From Urechidicola croceus (lineage in GTDB: Bacteria > Bacteroidota > Bacteroidia > Flavobacteriales > Flavobacteriaceae), in contig CAJIZG010000005.1 of NCBI GenBank assembly GCA_905181865.1, positions 248,001-312,000 of the forward strand: a stretch of DNA of 64,000 nt, written 5' to 3'. The notes under the pieces were generated by a model that worked only from the letters and a program-made list of their open reading frames with translations, ran no database searches and was not told the origin of the DNA. Each line of letters starts with the position of its first letter. The first letter of the stretch is position 1. Of this stretch, positions 9,726 to 17,867 are shown piece by piece. Both the position numbers and the translations under genes were made by a program.

Positions 9726-10397
9726 ATGTCAAAATTATATTTAGTACCTACTCCTATTGGCAATTTAGAAGATATCACTTTTAGAGCCATTAAGGTGTTG
9801 AAGGAAGTCGATTTAATTTTGGCTGAAGACACGCGAACTTCAGGTAAATTATTAAAGCATTTCGAAATTTCTACCCATATGCAAAGTCACCATATGCATA
9901 ATGAGCATAGAATGGTTGAACGCATTATACAGCGCATTCAAGGTGGCGAAACTATTGCTTTGATTTCTGATGCTGGAACTCCGGCCATTTCTGATCCTGG
10001 CTTTTTATTAACGCGTGCTTGCATAGAAAACGGTATTGAAGTAGATTGTTTACCCGGAGCAACAGCATTTGTACCTGCTTTGGTGAATAGCGGGTTACCA
10101 AATGATAAATTTGTTTTTGAGGGGTTTTTACCGGTAAAAAAAGGGCGTCAGACCCGATTAACATTATTGGCTGAAGAAACGAGAACCATCATTTTTTATG
10201 AGTCACCTCACAAACTATTGAAAACTTTAGCGCATTTTGCTGAGTATTTTGGTTCAGACAGACAAGTATCTGTTTCTAGAGAATTGACCAAAATGTTTGA
10301 AGAGACCATTAGAGGAACAGCGACAGAAGTGTTGGCTTATTATACCAAAAAACCACCCAAAGGAGAGATTGTAATTGTGGTTGGAGGAAAGAAGTAA
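9726..10397 (+). CDS. rsmI: 16S rRNA (cytidine1402-2'-O)-methyltransferase RsmI
   Basis: A 223-residue tetrapyrrole-methylase-fold enzyme that 2'-O-methylates C1402 of 16S rRNA using S-adenosylmethionine. Family signatures can be seen: PTPIGNLEDITFRA near the N-terminus, LAEDTRTSGKLL, and the SAM-site loop SDAGTPAISDPG. It lacks the C-terminal extension of the E. coli protein, which is common in Flavobacteriia. Its stop abuts the start of the broken glycosylase gene, suggesting a former operon. Confidence 0.93.
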   Translation: MSKLYLVPTPIGNLEDITFRAIKVLKEVDLILAEDTRTSGKLLKHFEISTHMQSHHMHNEHRMVERIIQRIQGGETIALISDAGTPAISDPGFLLTRACIENGIEVDCLPGATAFVPALVNSGLPNDKFVFEGFLPVKKGRQTRLTLLAEETRTIIFYESPHKLLKTLAHFAEYFGSDRQVSVSRELTKMFEETIRGTATEVLAYYTKKPPKGEIVIVVGGKK

Positions 10398-10955
10398 ATG
10401 AAAAATTTACGCAAAAACATCAATCAATGTAGAATTTGCGAAGAGCATCTTGCTCTTGGTCCACGACCTGTTGTACCTGAGAGTAAAAATTCAAAAATGG
10501 TTATTATTGGTCAAGCTGCCGGAACAAAAGTACACGCATCGGGAATTACTTGGGATGATACTAGAGGAAAACAATTTAGAAAATGGCTTGATGTTTCAGC
10601 AGAAGAATTTTATGATATAGATAGTTTTGCGCTAGTCCCCCTGTAGTTTTGCTATCGGGGTAAAGGAAAAAGTAGAGATTTGCCTCCAAGAAAATAATGC
10701 GCTCCTCAAGGGGGCGATCTATTATTGCATAAAATGCCAAACTTAAAATTGATTACTTTTATTGGGATATACACACAAAAATATTATTTAAAAGAAAACG
10801 CAAAAAGAACACATACCGAGATCGCAGATAATTACCCAGAATATTTTGTTTTACCCCATCCCTTTTACAGAAATCGATTTTGGTTACCAAAAACAATCAG
10901 TTTTGAGAAAAATGTTTTACCAGAACTAAAAGAAACCGTCAAATCAATTATATAA
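10398..10955 (+). pseudogene. uracil-DNA glycosylase family protein, broken by two in-frame stops
   Basis: The frame begins MKNLRKNINQCRICE, with the GPRPVV and IGQAAGTKVHASG motifs of the single-domain uracil-DNA glycosylase-like family. It stops at TAG 10644-10646, then continues in the same frame through a second stop (TAA 10695-10697) to a normal C-terminal half (HKMPNLKLITFIGIY ... NVLPELKETV). No frameshift is needed. Both stops and several odd residues lie in one stretch of about 80 bp where I expect the conserved LVPMGFCYPGKGKSGDLPPR block; here it reads LVPL-stop-FCYRGKGKSRDLPPRK-stop. An active enzyme is unlikely. Confidence 0.75.
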
Positions 10956-10964
10956 TATCCAAAA

Positions 10965-11309
10965 ATGAACCTAAAAGATTTCAAATCAAAACTAAAAAAT
11001 ACGCAAACTGAAATTGAATTTTCAGAAACGATACGCACAATAGAAACCAATTATAATTTTACACCAACAGTATTTACGAATGGCGACTTAAGAAATGAGT
11101 CTGGACAAAATTCTGGGTCTTGTAAATTGTTTGCTTTTGCAGTAGCGCAAAATTTGACGAAAAAAGAAACGCTGGCTTGTTTTGGTCAATATTATTTTGA
11201 CGAGATACTTAATGATCCTAATGGCTCGGGACATCAAAATATTAGAAACTTTATAAAAACTGGTTTTGAAGGGTTGATATTCGAAGGGGTTGCTCTGACC
11301 CTAAAATAA
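10965..11309 (+). CDS. HopJ type III effector family protein
   Basis: A 114-residue protein resembling the HopJ family, which is widespread in free-living bacteria and named after a Pseudomonas effector. It has the conserved block ETNYNFTPTVFTNGDLRNESGQNSGSCKLFAFA and the ending DPNGSGHQNIRNFIKTGFEGL. There is no signal peptide and no type III secretion context, so the effector name says nothing about its job here. It lies nine bases after the broken glycosylase gene and could share its transcript. The biochemical role is unknown. Confidence 0.75.
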   Translation: MNLKDFKSKLKNTQTEIEFSETIRTIETNYNFTPTVFTNGDLRNESGQNSGSCKLFAFAVAQNLTKKETLACFGQYYFDEILNDPNGSGHQNIRNFIKTGFEGLIFEGVALTLK

Positions 11310-11442
11310 ATTATTTGGTCTTCTTTTTGATAGGGATGGCAAAACAAATTACATGGAAGCAAGCGAATCTATTTATTGACTTCAAGTATTTAATTTGGTC
11401 CAAATAGATGTGGGATGTTCCAACTAAATCTAGTAGAAAATA

Positions 11443-12106
11443 CTACCTATCATTATTAAGGCCTAGACCGTAAGATAGATCCAATTGAAAATTGTAGCTT
11501 GTGAAATACGTTAAGTTTGTATCAGAGCAACTTTCAAAAAAAACCTTGTTCTGCATAAACTCCATACGGCTCTATATATGCACCAAAATTTTCTCCTAGT
11601 GAAAAGCCAATGGCTACAGAATATGTAAAATTCATAATTTCACGCAGATAGTCATAGCCGATGCTATAGCCCAAACCAATTTTATTAGAGAAGTTATGGG
11701 CAATCGATAATTTATTTAGCAACCTTACTTTTTGAATTGATAGTCCATCTTTGGCACTTGGAATTATAACATGTGATAAAAAAGTAATTTCTGGATGTAT
11801 GCTATCTTGTTTAAATGACGAAACTTTTACACCCAATTCTAAATCGCTAAATCCGGAGATATTAAAATCTTTATAAAGGTTCTCAATTCTAATCCTTTTG
11901 TAATTCCATATCTCAATAGCGCAGAAGAGCCAGCGAAGGTATTGATAGAATTACGCTCCAACTTTTGTGCTACCGACCCCATTTCTATTTGCAAGCTTCC
12001 TTTTGGAACTGTTGAGGAGAATTTTGTTTGATTTGGACGATCTTTTGCGTAAAAACGCTATAGGAAAAAAAGAGGATAAGAATTGTTAGTTTGAGCTTCG
12101 TCCAGA
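11443..12106 (-). pseudogene. outer-membrane transporter-like protein (phenol-degradation MetA-type family), multiply frameshifted
   Basis: Read on the minus strand, fragments in three frames add up to one protein. First comes a signal-peptide-like piece (TKLKLTILILFFSYSVF), then PKGSLQIEMGSV...SALLRYGITKGLELR, then DLELGVKVSSFKQDSIHPEITFLSHVIIP through AYIEPYGVYAEQGFF. After another shift in a run of eight T it continues SCSDTNLTYFTSYNFQLDLSYGLGLNN and stops early at 11443-11445. No ATG is visible at the expected start. The order and content match the family of outer-membrane transporters once called the MetA pathway of phenol degradation. At least three frame changes make it non-functional, unless some are sequencing errors. 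Confidence 0.7.
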
Positions 12107-12134
12107 TTAAATTTTAGGGAAACATATTATTATT

Positions 12135-12150
12135 TTTAGACGCATCTAAA
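12135..12150 (+). promoter_or_regulatory. candidate DtxR/MntR operator
   Basis: TTTAGACGCATCTAAA is an inverted repeat with 6-bp perfect arms around CGCA. It lies 28 bases upstream of the -7 element of the regulator/ABC operon, where a metal-dependent repressor would block RNA polymerase. Self-binding by the DtxR-family protein encoded next is the natural reading. Confidence 0.55.
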
Positions 12151-12177
12151 TAAATGTTTTATTCGAGTAAAAATTGA

Positions 12178-12185
12178 TACATTTG
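12178..12185 (+). promoter_or_regulatory. -7 promoter element of the metal regulator/ABC operon
   Basis: TACATTTG matches TAnnTTTG. Only four bases separate it from the ATG at 12190, which would make the transcript leaderless or nearly so. Confidence 0.5.
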
Positions 12186-12189
12186 CAGT

Positions 12190-12858
12190 ATGAAAATCGA
12201 ATTATCATATACTGAAGAGAATTATCTAAAGGCAATTTTCAGTTTATCTGTAAAGAAGGAAAGTGCTGTTAGTACTAATGAAATAGCTCAGAAATTAGAG
12301 ACGAAAGCGTCTTCTGTAACAGATATGATAAAAAAGTTGAATGATAAAAAATTGGTAGACTACAAAAAGTATCAAGGAGTATCATTAACAGATTTTGGAA
12401 GATCCACAGCAGTGTATATTGTTAGAAACCATCGGTTATGGGAAGTTTTCTTGGTGGAAAAATTAAATTTTTCATGGGATGAAGTTCACGATATTGCCGA
12501 ACAATTAGAGCATGTAAAATCAGAAAAACTTACCGAGAGATTGGAAGCTTTTTTAGATCATCCAACGCATGACCCCCATGGTGATCCTATTCCAGATGAA
12601 AACGGAAACATTAATCACGAAAGCAGTGAACCTCTGTTCAACATTGAAAAAGGCTCAACCTGCGTTCTCGTTGGAGTTCGAGATTCGTCTTCTTTGTTTT
12701 TGCAGTTTTTAGATAATTCTAACATAAAATTAGGGAGTGAAATCAAAGTCATTCACAAGGAGGTTTTTGATAATTCTATGACTGTTGTTGTTGATACTTT
12801 AACCCGTTCTCTTTCCAGTCAAATAACGAAGAACTTATTTGTAAAAGAAGTAAATTAG
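12190..12858 (+). CDS. DtxR/MntR-family metal-dependent transcriptional regulator
   Basis: A 222-residue repressor with an N-terminal winged helix (about 1-70, TNEIAQKLETKASSVTDMIKKL as the recognition region). A metal-binding dimerisation domain follows (HRLWEVFLVEKLNFSWDEVHDIAEQLEHV and FLDHPTHDPHGDPIP, rich in His, Glu and Asp), then an SH3/FeoA-like C-terminal domain from about 150. It is expected to bind Mn2+ or Fe2+ and repress metal uptake. It is the first gene of an operon with the ABC importer (gap of 10 bp) and has a palindromic operator candidate upstream. Whether it senses Mn or Fe cannot be told from the sequence. Confidence 0.92.
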   Translation: MKIELSYTEENYLKAIFSLSVKKESAVSTNEIAQKLETKASSVTDMIKKLNDKKLVDYKKYQGVSLTDFGRSTAVYIVRNHRLWEVFLVEKLNFSWDEVHDIAEQLEHVKSEKLTERLEAFLDHPTHDPHGDPIPDENGNINHESSEPLFNIEKGSTCVLVGVRDSSSLFLQFLDNSNIKLGSEIKVIHKEVFDNSMTVVVDTLTRSLSSQITKNLFVKEVN

Positions 12859-12868
12859 AATTTTTAGC

Positions 12869-13783
12869 ATGAAGAAATATAGTTATATACTATTACTTTC
12901 ACTTAGCATTATTAGTTGTAAAGAAAGTACGAGAAAAGAGGATGGGAAACTTACCGTTGTAACTACCACATCTATGATTACCGATTTGGTAAAGAACATT
13001 GGTGGTGATGCAATTCAAGTTCAAGGTTTAATGGGAAGTGGTGTTGATCCGCACTTATATAAGGCTAGTGAAGGAGATGTTTCGAAACTTATCAATGCGG
13101 ATGCTATTTTTTATAACGGATTACATTTGGAAGGTAAATTGGTTGAGGTATTTGAACAAATGCAGTATCAAAATATAAAAACCTATGCAATTGCTGAGGT
13201 TTTGGATAAAAACACTTTAATCGATTCTGATTATTTTAAAAGTAATTATGATCCGCATATTTGGTTTAATATTGATTACTGGATAGAAGCAGGAGGTTAT
13301 GTTTCGAAAAAGTTACAAGAATTAAATCCAGAAAATGCGACTTCTTTTGATACGAATTGGAAGTCATATTTATCTAAATTACAAGCTGTTAAAAATAAAA
13401 TAAAAGCGACTATAAGTACCTTGCCAAAAGAGAAGAGAGTTTTGGTGACGGCGCATGATGCCTTTAATTATTTTGGTAAATCTTTTGGATTTGAAGTCGT
13501 TGGGCTCCAAGGGCTTTCAACGGCAACGGAAGCTGGCGTTCAAGATGTTCAGAGGCTGTCTGGTTTTATTATAGAGAAAAAAGTAAAAGCTATTTTTGTA
13601 GAAAGTTCTGTTCCAAAAAGAACGATTGAAGCATTGCAGGCGGCCGTGAATTCTAAAAACCACAAGGTTGAAATTGGAGGGACACTGTACTCAGATGCTC
13701 TTGGAAATGCGGGAACTATTGAAGGAACCTATATTGGTATGTTTGAATACAATGTAAATACAATTGTTAATGCCTTAAAATAA
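12869..13783 (+). CDS. metal ABC transporter substrate-binding lipoprotein (TroA/ZnuA type)
   Basis: A 304-residue cluster A-I metal-binding protein with a lipobox ending at Cys17 (SIISC). It captures Zn2+, Mn2+ or Fe2+ in the periplasm. The four ligand positions can be seen: His62 (DPHLY), His130 (DPHIW), His196 (TAHDAF) and Asp276 (YSDALG). This His-His-His-Asp set is as in TroA; Mn-specific PsaA-type proteins have Glu at the third position. There is no His-rich loop of the ZnuA kind. Its stop overlaps the start of the ATPase gene, indicating translational coupling. Confidence 0.92.
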   Translation: MKKYSYILLLSLSIISCKESTRKEDGKLTVVTTTSMITDLVKNIGGDAIQVQGLMGSGVDPHLYKASEGDVSKLINADAIFYNGLHLEGKLVEVFEQMQYQNIKTYAIAEVLDKNTLIDSDYFKSNYDPHIWFNIDYWIEAGGYVSKKLQELNPENATSFDTNWKSYLSKLQAVKNKIKATISTLPKEKRVLVTAHDAFNYFGKSFGFEVVGLQGLSTATEAGVQDVQRLSGFIIEKKVKAIFVESSVPKRTIEALQAAVNSKNHKVEIGGTLYSDALGNAGTIEGTYIGMFEYNVNTIVNALK

Positions 13784-14517
13784 TGAATAAGATAGCAGTA
13801 AAAGTGGATGATTTAACGGTTGCATATAATTACAAACCTGTTTTATGGGATATCGATTTGGAGATTCCAGAAGGAGTGTTAATGGCGATTGTTGGTCCAA
13901 ATGGTGCTGGAAAATCAACCTTGATAAAAGCGATCTTAGGGATTTTAGATCCACTTGCTGGAAGCGTTGAAATTTATGGAAAACCATATAAAAAGCAGCG
14001 ATCTTTAGTTGCTTATGTTCCACAAAAAGGAAGTGTAGATTGGGATTTTCCAACTACGGCTATTGACGTCGTAATGATGGGGACTTATGGGAGTTTAGGC
14101 TGGATTAGAAGACCTAGACAAAAACAAAAGAAAGCGTCGTTAGAGGCGTTGGAAAAAGTAGGAATGCTTTCGTTTAAGAATCGTCAAATAAGTCAGTTGT
14201 CTGGAGGACAACAGCAGCGTATTTTTTTAGCTCGGGCTTTGGTACAAGATGCTTCCATCTATTTTATGGATGAACCTTTTCAAGGAGTAGATGCTACAAC
14301 AGAAGTTACGATTATTAATATTTTAAAAGAATTACGAAAACAAAATAAAACAGTTATTGTAGTGCATCACGATTTACAAACGGTACCGGAATATTTTGAC
14401 TGGGTTACTTTTTTAAACGTTAAAAAAATCGCTACAGGACCCGTAAAAGATATCTTTAATGACGATAATTTGACTAAAACCTACGGTATTAATTATAAAG
14501 TAAGTATTCAAGAGTAA
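13783..14517 (+). CDS. metal ABC transporter ATP-binding protein
   Basis: A 244-residue ATPase that powers the importer. It has Walker [10 protein letters not shown], the signature LSGGQQQR, Walker B IYFMDEPF, the D-loop region GVDATTE and the switch His in VVHHD. The start and stop codons overlap those of both neighbours by one base, so the four transport genes are tightly coupled. Confidence 0.95.
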   Translation: MNKIAVKVDDLTVAYNYKPVLWDIDLEIPEGVLMAIVGPNGAGKSTLIKAILGILDPLAGSVEIYGKPYKKQRSLVAYVPQKGSVDWDFPTTAIDVVMMGTYGSLGWIRRPRQKQKKASLEALEKVGMLSFKNRQISQLSGGQQQRIFLARALVQDASIYFMDEPFQGVDATTEVTIINILKELRKQNKTVIVVHHDLQTVPEYFDWVTFLNVKKIATGPVKDIFNDDNLTKTYGINYKVSIQE

Positions 14518-15644
14518 TGGATTTAGGCGACTACTTTTCTATGGTTTTTTCAGACTATACCTTACGAACTATTACGCTAGGGACGGCTATACTGGGCGCT
14601 GTTTGTGGAATGCTCGGAAGTTTTGCTGTACTCAGAAAACAGAGTTTATTGGGAGATGCAATTTCGCATGCGGCATTACCCGGAATCGCCATTGCTTTTC
14701 TGATAACCGGAGCAAAAGACAGTAATGTCCTTCTTATTGGAGCTTTAGTTAGCGGTATGATTGGTACTTTTTGGATTCGTGGAATAGTTTCTAAAACACA
14801 TTTAAAATCAGACACTGCGTTAGGGCTTATACTTTCGTTGTTTTTTGGTTTTGGAATGTTATTGCTCACATATATTCAAAAACAGCCAAACGCAAATCAA
14901 GCAGGTTTAGACAAATACTTATTTGGCCAAGCAGCTACGCTGCTTGAAAGCGATGTATGGATGATGGCTATTGCTACTAGTGCTTGTTTAGTTGTTTTAC
15001 TCTTATTTTGGAAAGAGTTTAAAATTCTACTTTTCGATGCGGACTATACAAAAACATTAGGATTTAACACTAGATTTATTGACATATTGATTACTTCGTT
15101 TATTGTATTAGCTATTGTATTAGGCCTTCAAACAGTTGGAGTTGTCCTAATGAGTGCTATGCTCTTAGCTCCAGCCGCTGCGGCTAGACAATGGACAAAC
15201 AGTTTAGGTGTTATGGTGTTTTTAGCCGCGATTTTCGGTGCTTTTGCAGGTGTCTTTGGAACGGCAATTAGTGCTAGTCAGAATAATTTATCAACAGGCC
15301 CTGTGATAGTCTTGGTGGCAGGAGTATTTGTTGTTTTTTCATTTATTTTTTCTCCAAACAGAGGGTTGTTATTTAAGCAAATCAGAATTAGTAAAAATAG
15401 ACGTGATTTAAAACTGTATAAAACACTTGCTTTTATGCACAATATTGCTGAAGATCATGAGGATATTTCGCATCCACACACGATTAAAATTTTAAATAAT
15501 TTCCAAGGATTTACAAAAAAATCCCTTCAAAAATTGGTGGAGCTAGATTTTGTAATTTTACAAGGAAATATGTGGTCATTGACAGAAAAGGGCTTTAAGA
15601 AAGCGGAAAACTTATACAACCAACAGTCGCATACTCATGAATAG
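14517..15644 (+). CDS. metal ABC transporter permease with C-terminal winged-helix-like domain
   Basis: A 375-residue permease of the ZnuB/TroC type. Membrane segments fill about residues 15-285 (family motifs LLGDAISHAALPGIA and VGVVLMSAMLLAPAAAARQ). The protein is about 95 residues longer than a minimal permease. The tail (about 285-375) looks like a winged-helix domain, with HTIKILNNFQGFTKKSLQKLVELDFVI and then WSLTEKGFKKAENL. Its stop overlaps the next permease start by eight bases. The tail faces the cytoplasm and might bind metal or the ATPase; that is inference. Confidence 0.93.
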   Translation: MDLGDYFSMVFSDYTLRTITLGTAILGAVCGMLGSFAVLRKQSLLGDAISHAALPGIAIAFLITGAKDSNVLLIGALVSGMIGTFWIRGIVSKTHLKSDTALGLILSLFFGFGMLLLTYIQKQPNANQAGLDKYLFGQAATLLESDVWMMAIATSACLVVLLLFWKEFKILLFDADYTKTLGFNTRFIDILITSFIVLAIVLGLQTVGVVLMSAMLLAPAAAARQWTNSLGVMVFLAAIFGAFAGVFGTAISASQNNLSTGPVIVLVAGVFVVFSFIFSPNRGLLFKQIRISKNRRDLKLYKTLAFMHNIAEDHEDISHPHTIKILNNFQGFTKKSLQKLVELDFVILQGNMWSLTEKGFKKAENLYNQQSHTHE

Positions 15645-16797
15645 TGCACAAATCGAAATACAATTAATAGCAAGTCTTGTTGCGATTGCCTGTGCAATTC
15701 CAGGTACGTTTTTAGTACTTCGAAAAATGGCCATGATTAGCGATGCTATTAGTCATTCAATTTTGCCAGGTATCGTTATTGGGTTTTTTATTACACATGA
15801 TTTAAATTCACCAATATTAATTTTATTTGCCACCTTAACTGGAGTAATTACAGTGGTACTTGTAGAACGTATTCAAAAAACGGGTTTGGTCAAAGAAGAT
15901 ACTGCTATTGGATTGGTATTTCCAGCACTCTTTAGTATAGGAGTTATTTTAATTGCCAAAAATGCTAATGACGTTCATTTGGATGTGGATGCAGTATTGT
16001 TGGGTGAATTGGCTTTTGCACCATTTGATCGATTAATTTTAAATGGAAGTGATATGGGCCCCAAATCGTTGTGGATTATTGGTACTGTATTGCTTATAAC
16101 AATTGGTTTGTTAGTAGCGTTTTTCAAAGAATTAAAAGTAAGTACTTTTGATATTGGTCTGGCTTCAGCTCTTGGGTTTTCACCTGCGGTTTTACATTAT
16201 GGCTTAATGAGTGTTTCTTCAATTACTACAGTTGTTGCTTTTGACGCGGTTGGTGCAATATTAGTCGTCGCCCTTATGATTGCTCCGGCAGCAACTGCTT
16301 ATTTATTGACCAATGATTTAAAAAAGATGTTAACCTTGGCAATATTGATTGGTGTTTTTAGCGCCATATCTGGCTATTGGTTGGCTCATTGGATTGATGC
16401 CTCCATTGCAGGATCCATCACAACCATGTTAGGGCTAGTATTTCTACTAGTATATTTATTTGCACCAATGAAAGGACTTATATCTGTAATTTTTAAAGAA
16501 CGTCAGCAACGTATTGAAGTATCGTTACTTACTTTTTTATTGCACCTAAGGAATCATAGCGAAATTGAAGAGCGACATGTTAACCACTTGAATGAACATA
16601 TCAATTGGCAAAAAGTACGTTCCAAAACAGTACTAGATTTAGCTTTGAAAAATAATATGATTACCATTGATAAAGAAGTGGTTTCACTCACAGAAAAGGG
16701 GGATGAATTTACATCAAGGGCTATTAATTATATTATCACTAATGAAGATTCTCAAATTGAAGGAATGAAAGACGATTTCTTTTTGTTTAGAGGGTAA
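15637..16797 (+). CDS. metal ABC transporter permease, second subunit, with C-terminal winged-helix-like domain
   Basis: A 386-residue partner permease with the same membrane core (ISDAISHSILPGIVIG, VGAILVVALMIAPAATA) and a similar extra C-terminal domain from about residue 285 (HVNHLNEHINWQKVRSKTVLDLALKNNMI, then VVSLTEKGDEFT). Two different permeases plus one ATPase and one binding lipoprotein form a complete importer of the MntABCD/TroABCD class. It is the last gene of the operon; the following 300 bp hold no clear gene. Confidence 0.93.
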   Translation: MNSAQIEIQLIASLVAIACAIPGTFLVLRKMAMISDAISHSILPGIVIGFFITHDLNSPILILFATLTGVITVVLVERIQKTGLVKEDTAIGLVFPALFSIGVILIAKNANDVHLDVDAVLLGELAFAPFDRLILNGSDMGPKSLWIIGTVLLITIGLLVAFFKELKVSTFDIGLASALGFSPAVLHYGLMSVSSITTVVAFDAVGAILVVALMIAPAATAYLLTNDLKKMLTLAILIGVFSAISGYWLAHWIDASIAGSITTMLGLVFLLVYLFAPMKGLISVIFKERQQRIEVSLLTFLLHLRNHSEIEERHVNHLNEHINWQKVRSKTVLDLALKNNMITIDKEVVSLTEKGDEFTSRAINYIITNEDSQIEGMKDDFFLFRG

Positions 16798-17116
16798 TTT
16801 TTATTTTTTTTATAAAGTTGTTTTTTTTCATCATGTAGGTAAGATTATATGATAGGTTAAAAGTATGAGTTTACCCTGAAGAATTGAATATTTCAAAGGA
16901 CATTCCAGATAAAAATAATATTTTTGAAACCAACATTTTAAAATAGACTACGTATAAAGTTGTCGTGCTTAACAAATACACGCCGAATTTAAATACTATT
17001 CAATTATGAAGATTTTAATAAGTGAACGATTAAACGAGCATGCTAAAACTTTTATCACCCAAAGGAATGACTAATGGCGAACAGCATGTGACCGAATTAA
17101 CAAATTATACAAACAC
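16798..17116. other. intergenic stretch without a clear gene
   Basis: No complete gene was found. On the plus strand a short open stretch just before 16945 reads YPEELNISKDIPDKNN and ends ETNILK at a stop. A 22-codon ORF begins near 17007 (MKILISERLNEHAKTF). Both look like leftovers of coding sequence, but neither could be assigned to a family. Confidence 0.35.
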
Positions 17117-17830
17117 ATGAAATTCAAATTCTTCTTTTGTGTCTTTTTGATATTGAGTCAGACTTTTCAAGGTCAAACTATTACTAAGGGCCTTATAATA
17201 CCTAAAGATGCTAACTCTTTAGATTATTGTTGTGTGTATATTCCTACATCAGGAATAAATATTTATAACAAACCGAATGGAACTGTTTTAGGTAAAATTG
17301 GGCAAGATTCAAAAAGGGATAGCACTAGTAAATCGTACGAAATATTTCTTAATCAGGATGGACAATTAGAACCTATAGATCATCTAAATTTGGAAGAAGT
17401 TGGATACAATGTTATGGCGCTCGTTTATGTAGAACAAAACTCCAATTTTGTTAAAATAAAGAACGGCTGCTGGATTGAAGTATCTGAATTAAATGATAAA
17501 GGACTGAAAATTGTTAATTGGATGCAATATTTAATTGATAAAAGTCCGAACGTAATTGGGTATTATGCACGCGACCCTGGACTTGATCTCAGAAAAACTC
17601 CTTCGGAGCAATCAGAACTGATTTTAATATTGAAAGGGGATTTATTGGAAATCAAACTAACTCAAGAGACGAAAGGGTTATGGTGTAAAGTTATCGTAAC
17701 TAAATACAGCGATCATCCTTGTACGAGCAAAGGTAATTTTGACGAAATAAAACTCGAAACCTTTACTGGATGGATTGAACTATTGTCTGATGACCAAACC
17801 CCCAATGTAAGTTATTACAAAAGTTGCTAA
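17117..17830 (+). CDS. secreted SH3-like domain protein
   Basis: A 237-residue exported protein with a signal peptide (about 1-20). It has two SH3-like stretches: one around 40-65 with GINIYNKPNGTVLGKIG, and one from about 155 with GLDLRKTPSEQSELILILKGD, followed by GLWCKVIV and a Cys pair near the end. Such domains often bind peptidoglycan or proteins. It has no obvious operon partner; the next gene is convergent and ends 38 bp away. The specific function is unknown. Confidence 0.6.
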   Translation: MKFKFFFCVFLILSQTFQGQTITKGLIIPKDANSLDYCCVYIPTSGINIYNKPNGTVLGKIGQDSKRDSTSKSYEIFLNQDGQLEPIDHLNLEEVGYNVMALVYVEQNSNFVKIKNGCWIEVSELNDKGLKIVNWMQYLIDKSPNVIGYYARDPGLDLRKTPSEQSELILILKGDLLEIKLTQETKGLWCKVIVTKYSDHPCTSKGNFDEIKLETFTGWIELLSDDQTPNVSYYKSC

Positions 17831-17867
17831 AAGAATGAAATTATGGAGCGTTGAAACTTTGATGAAT

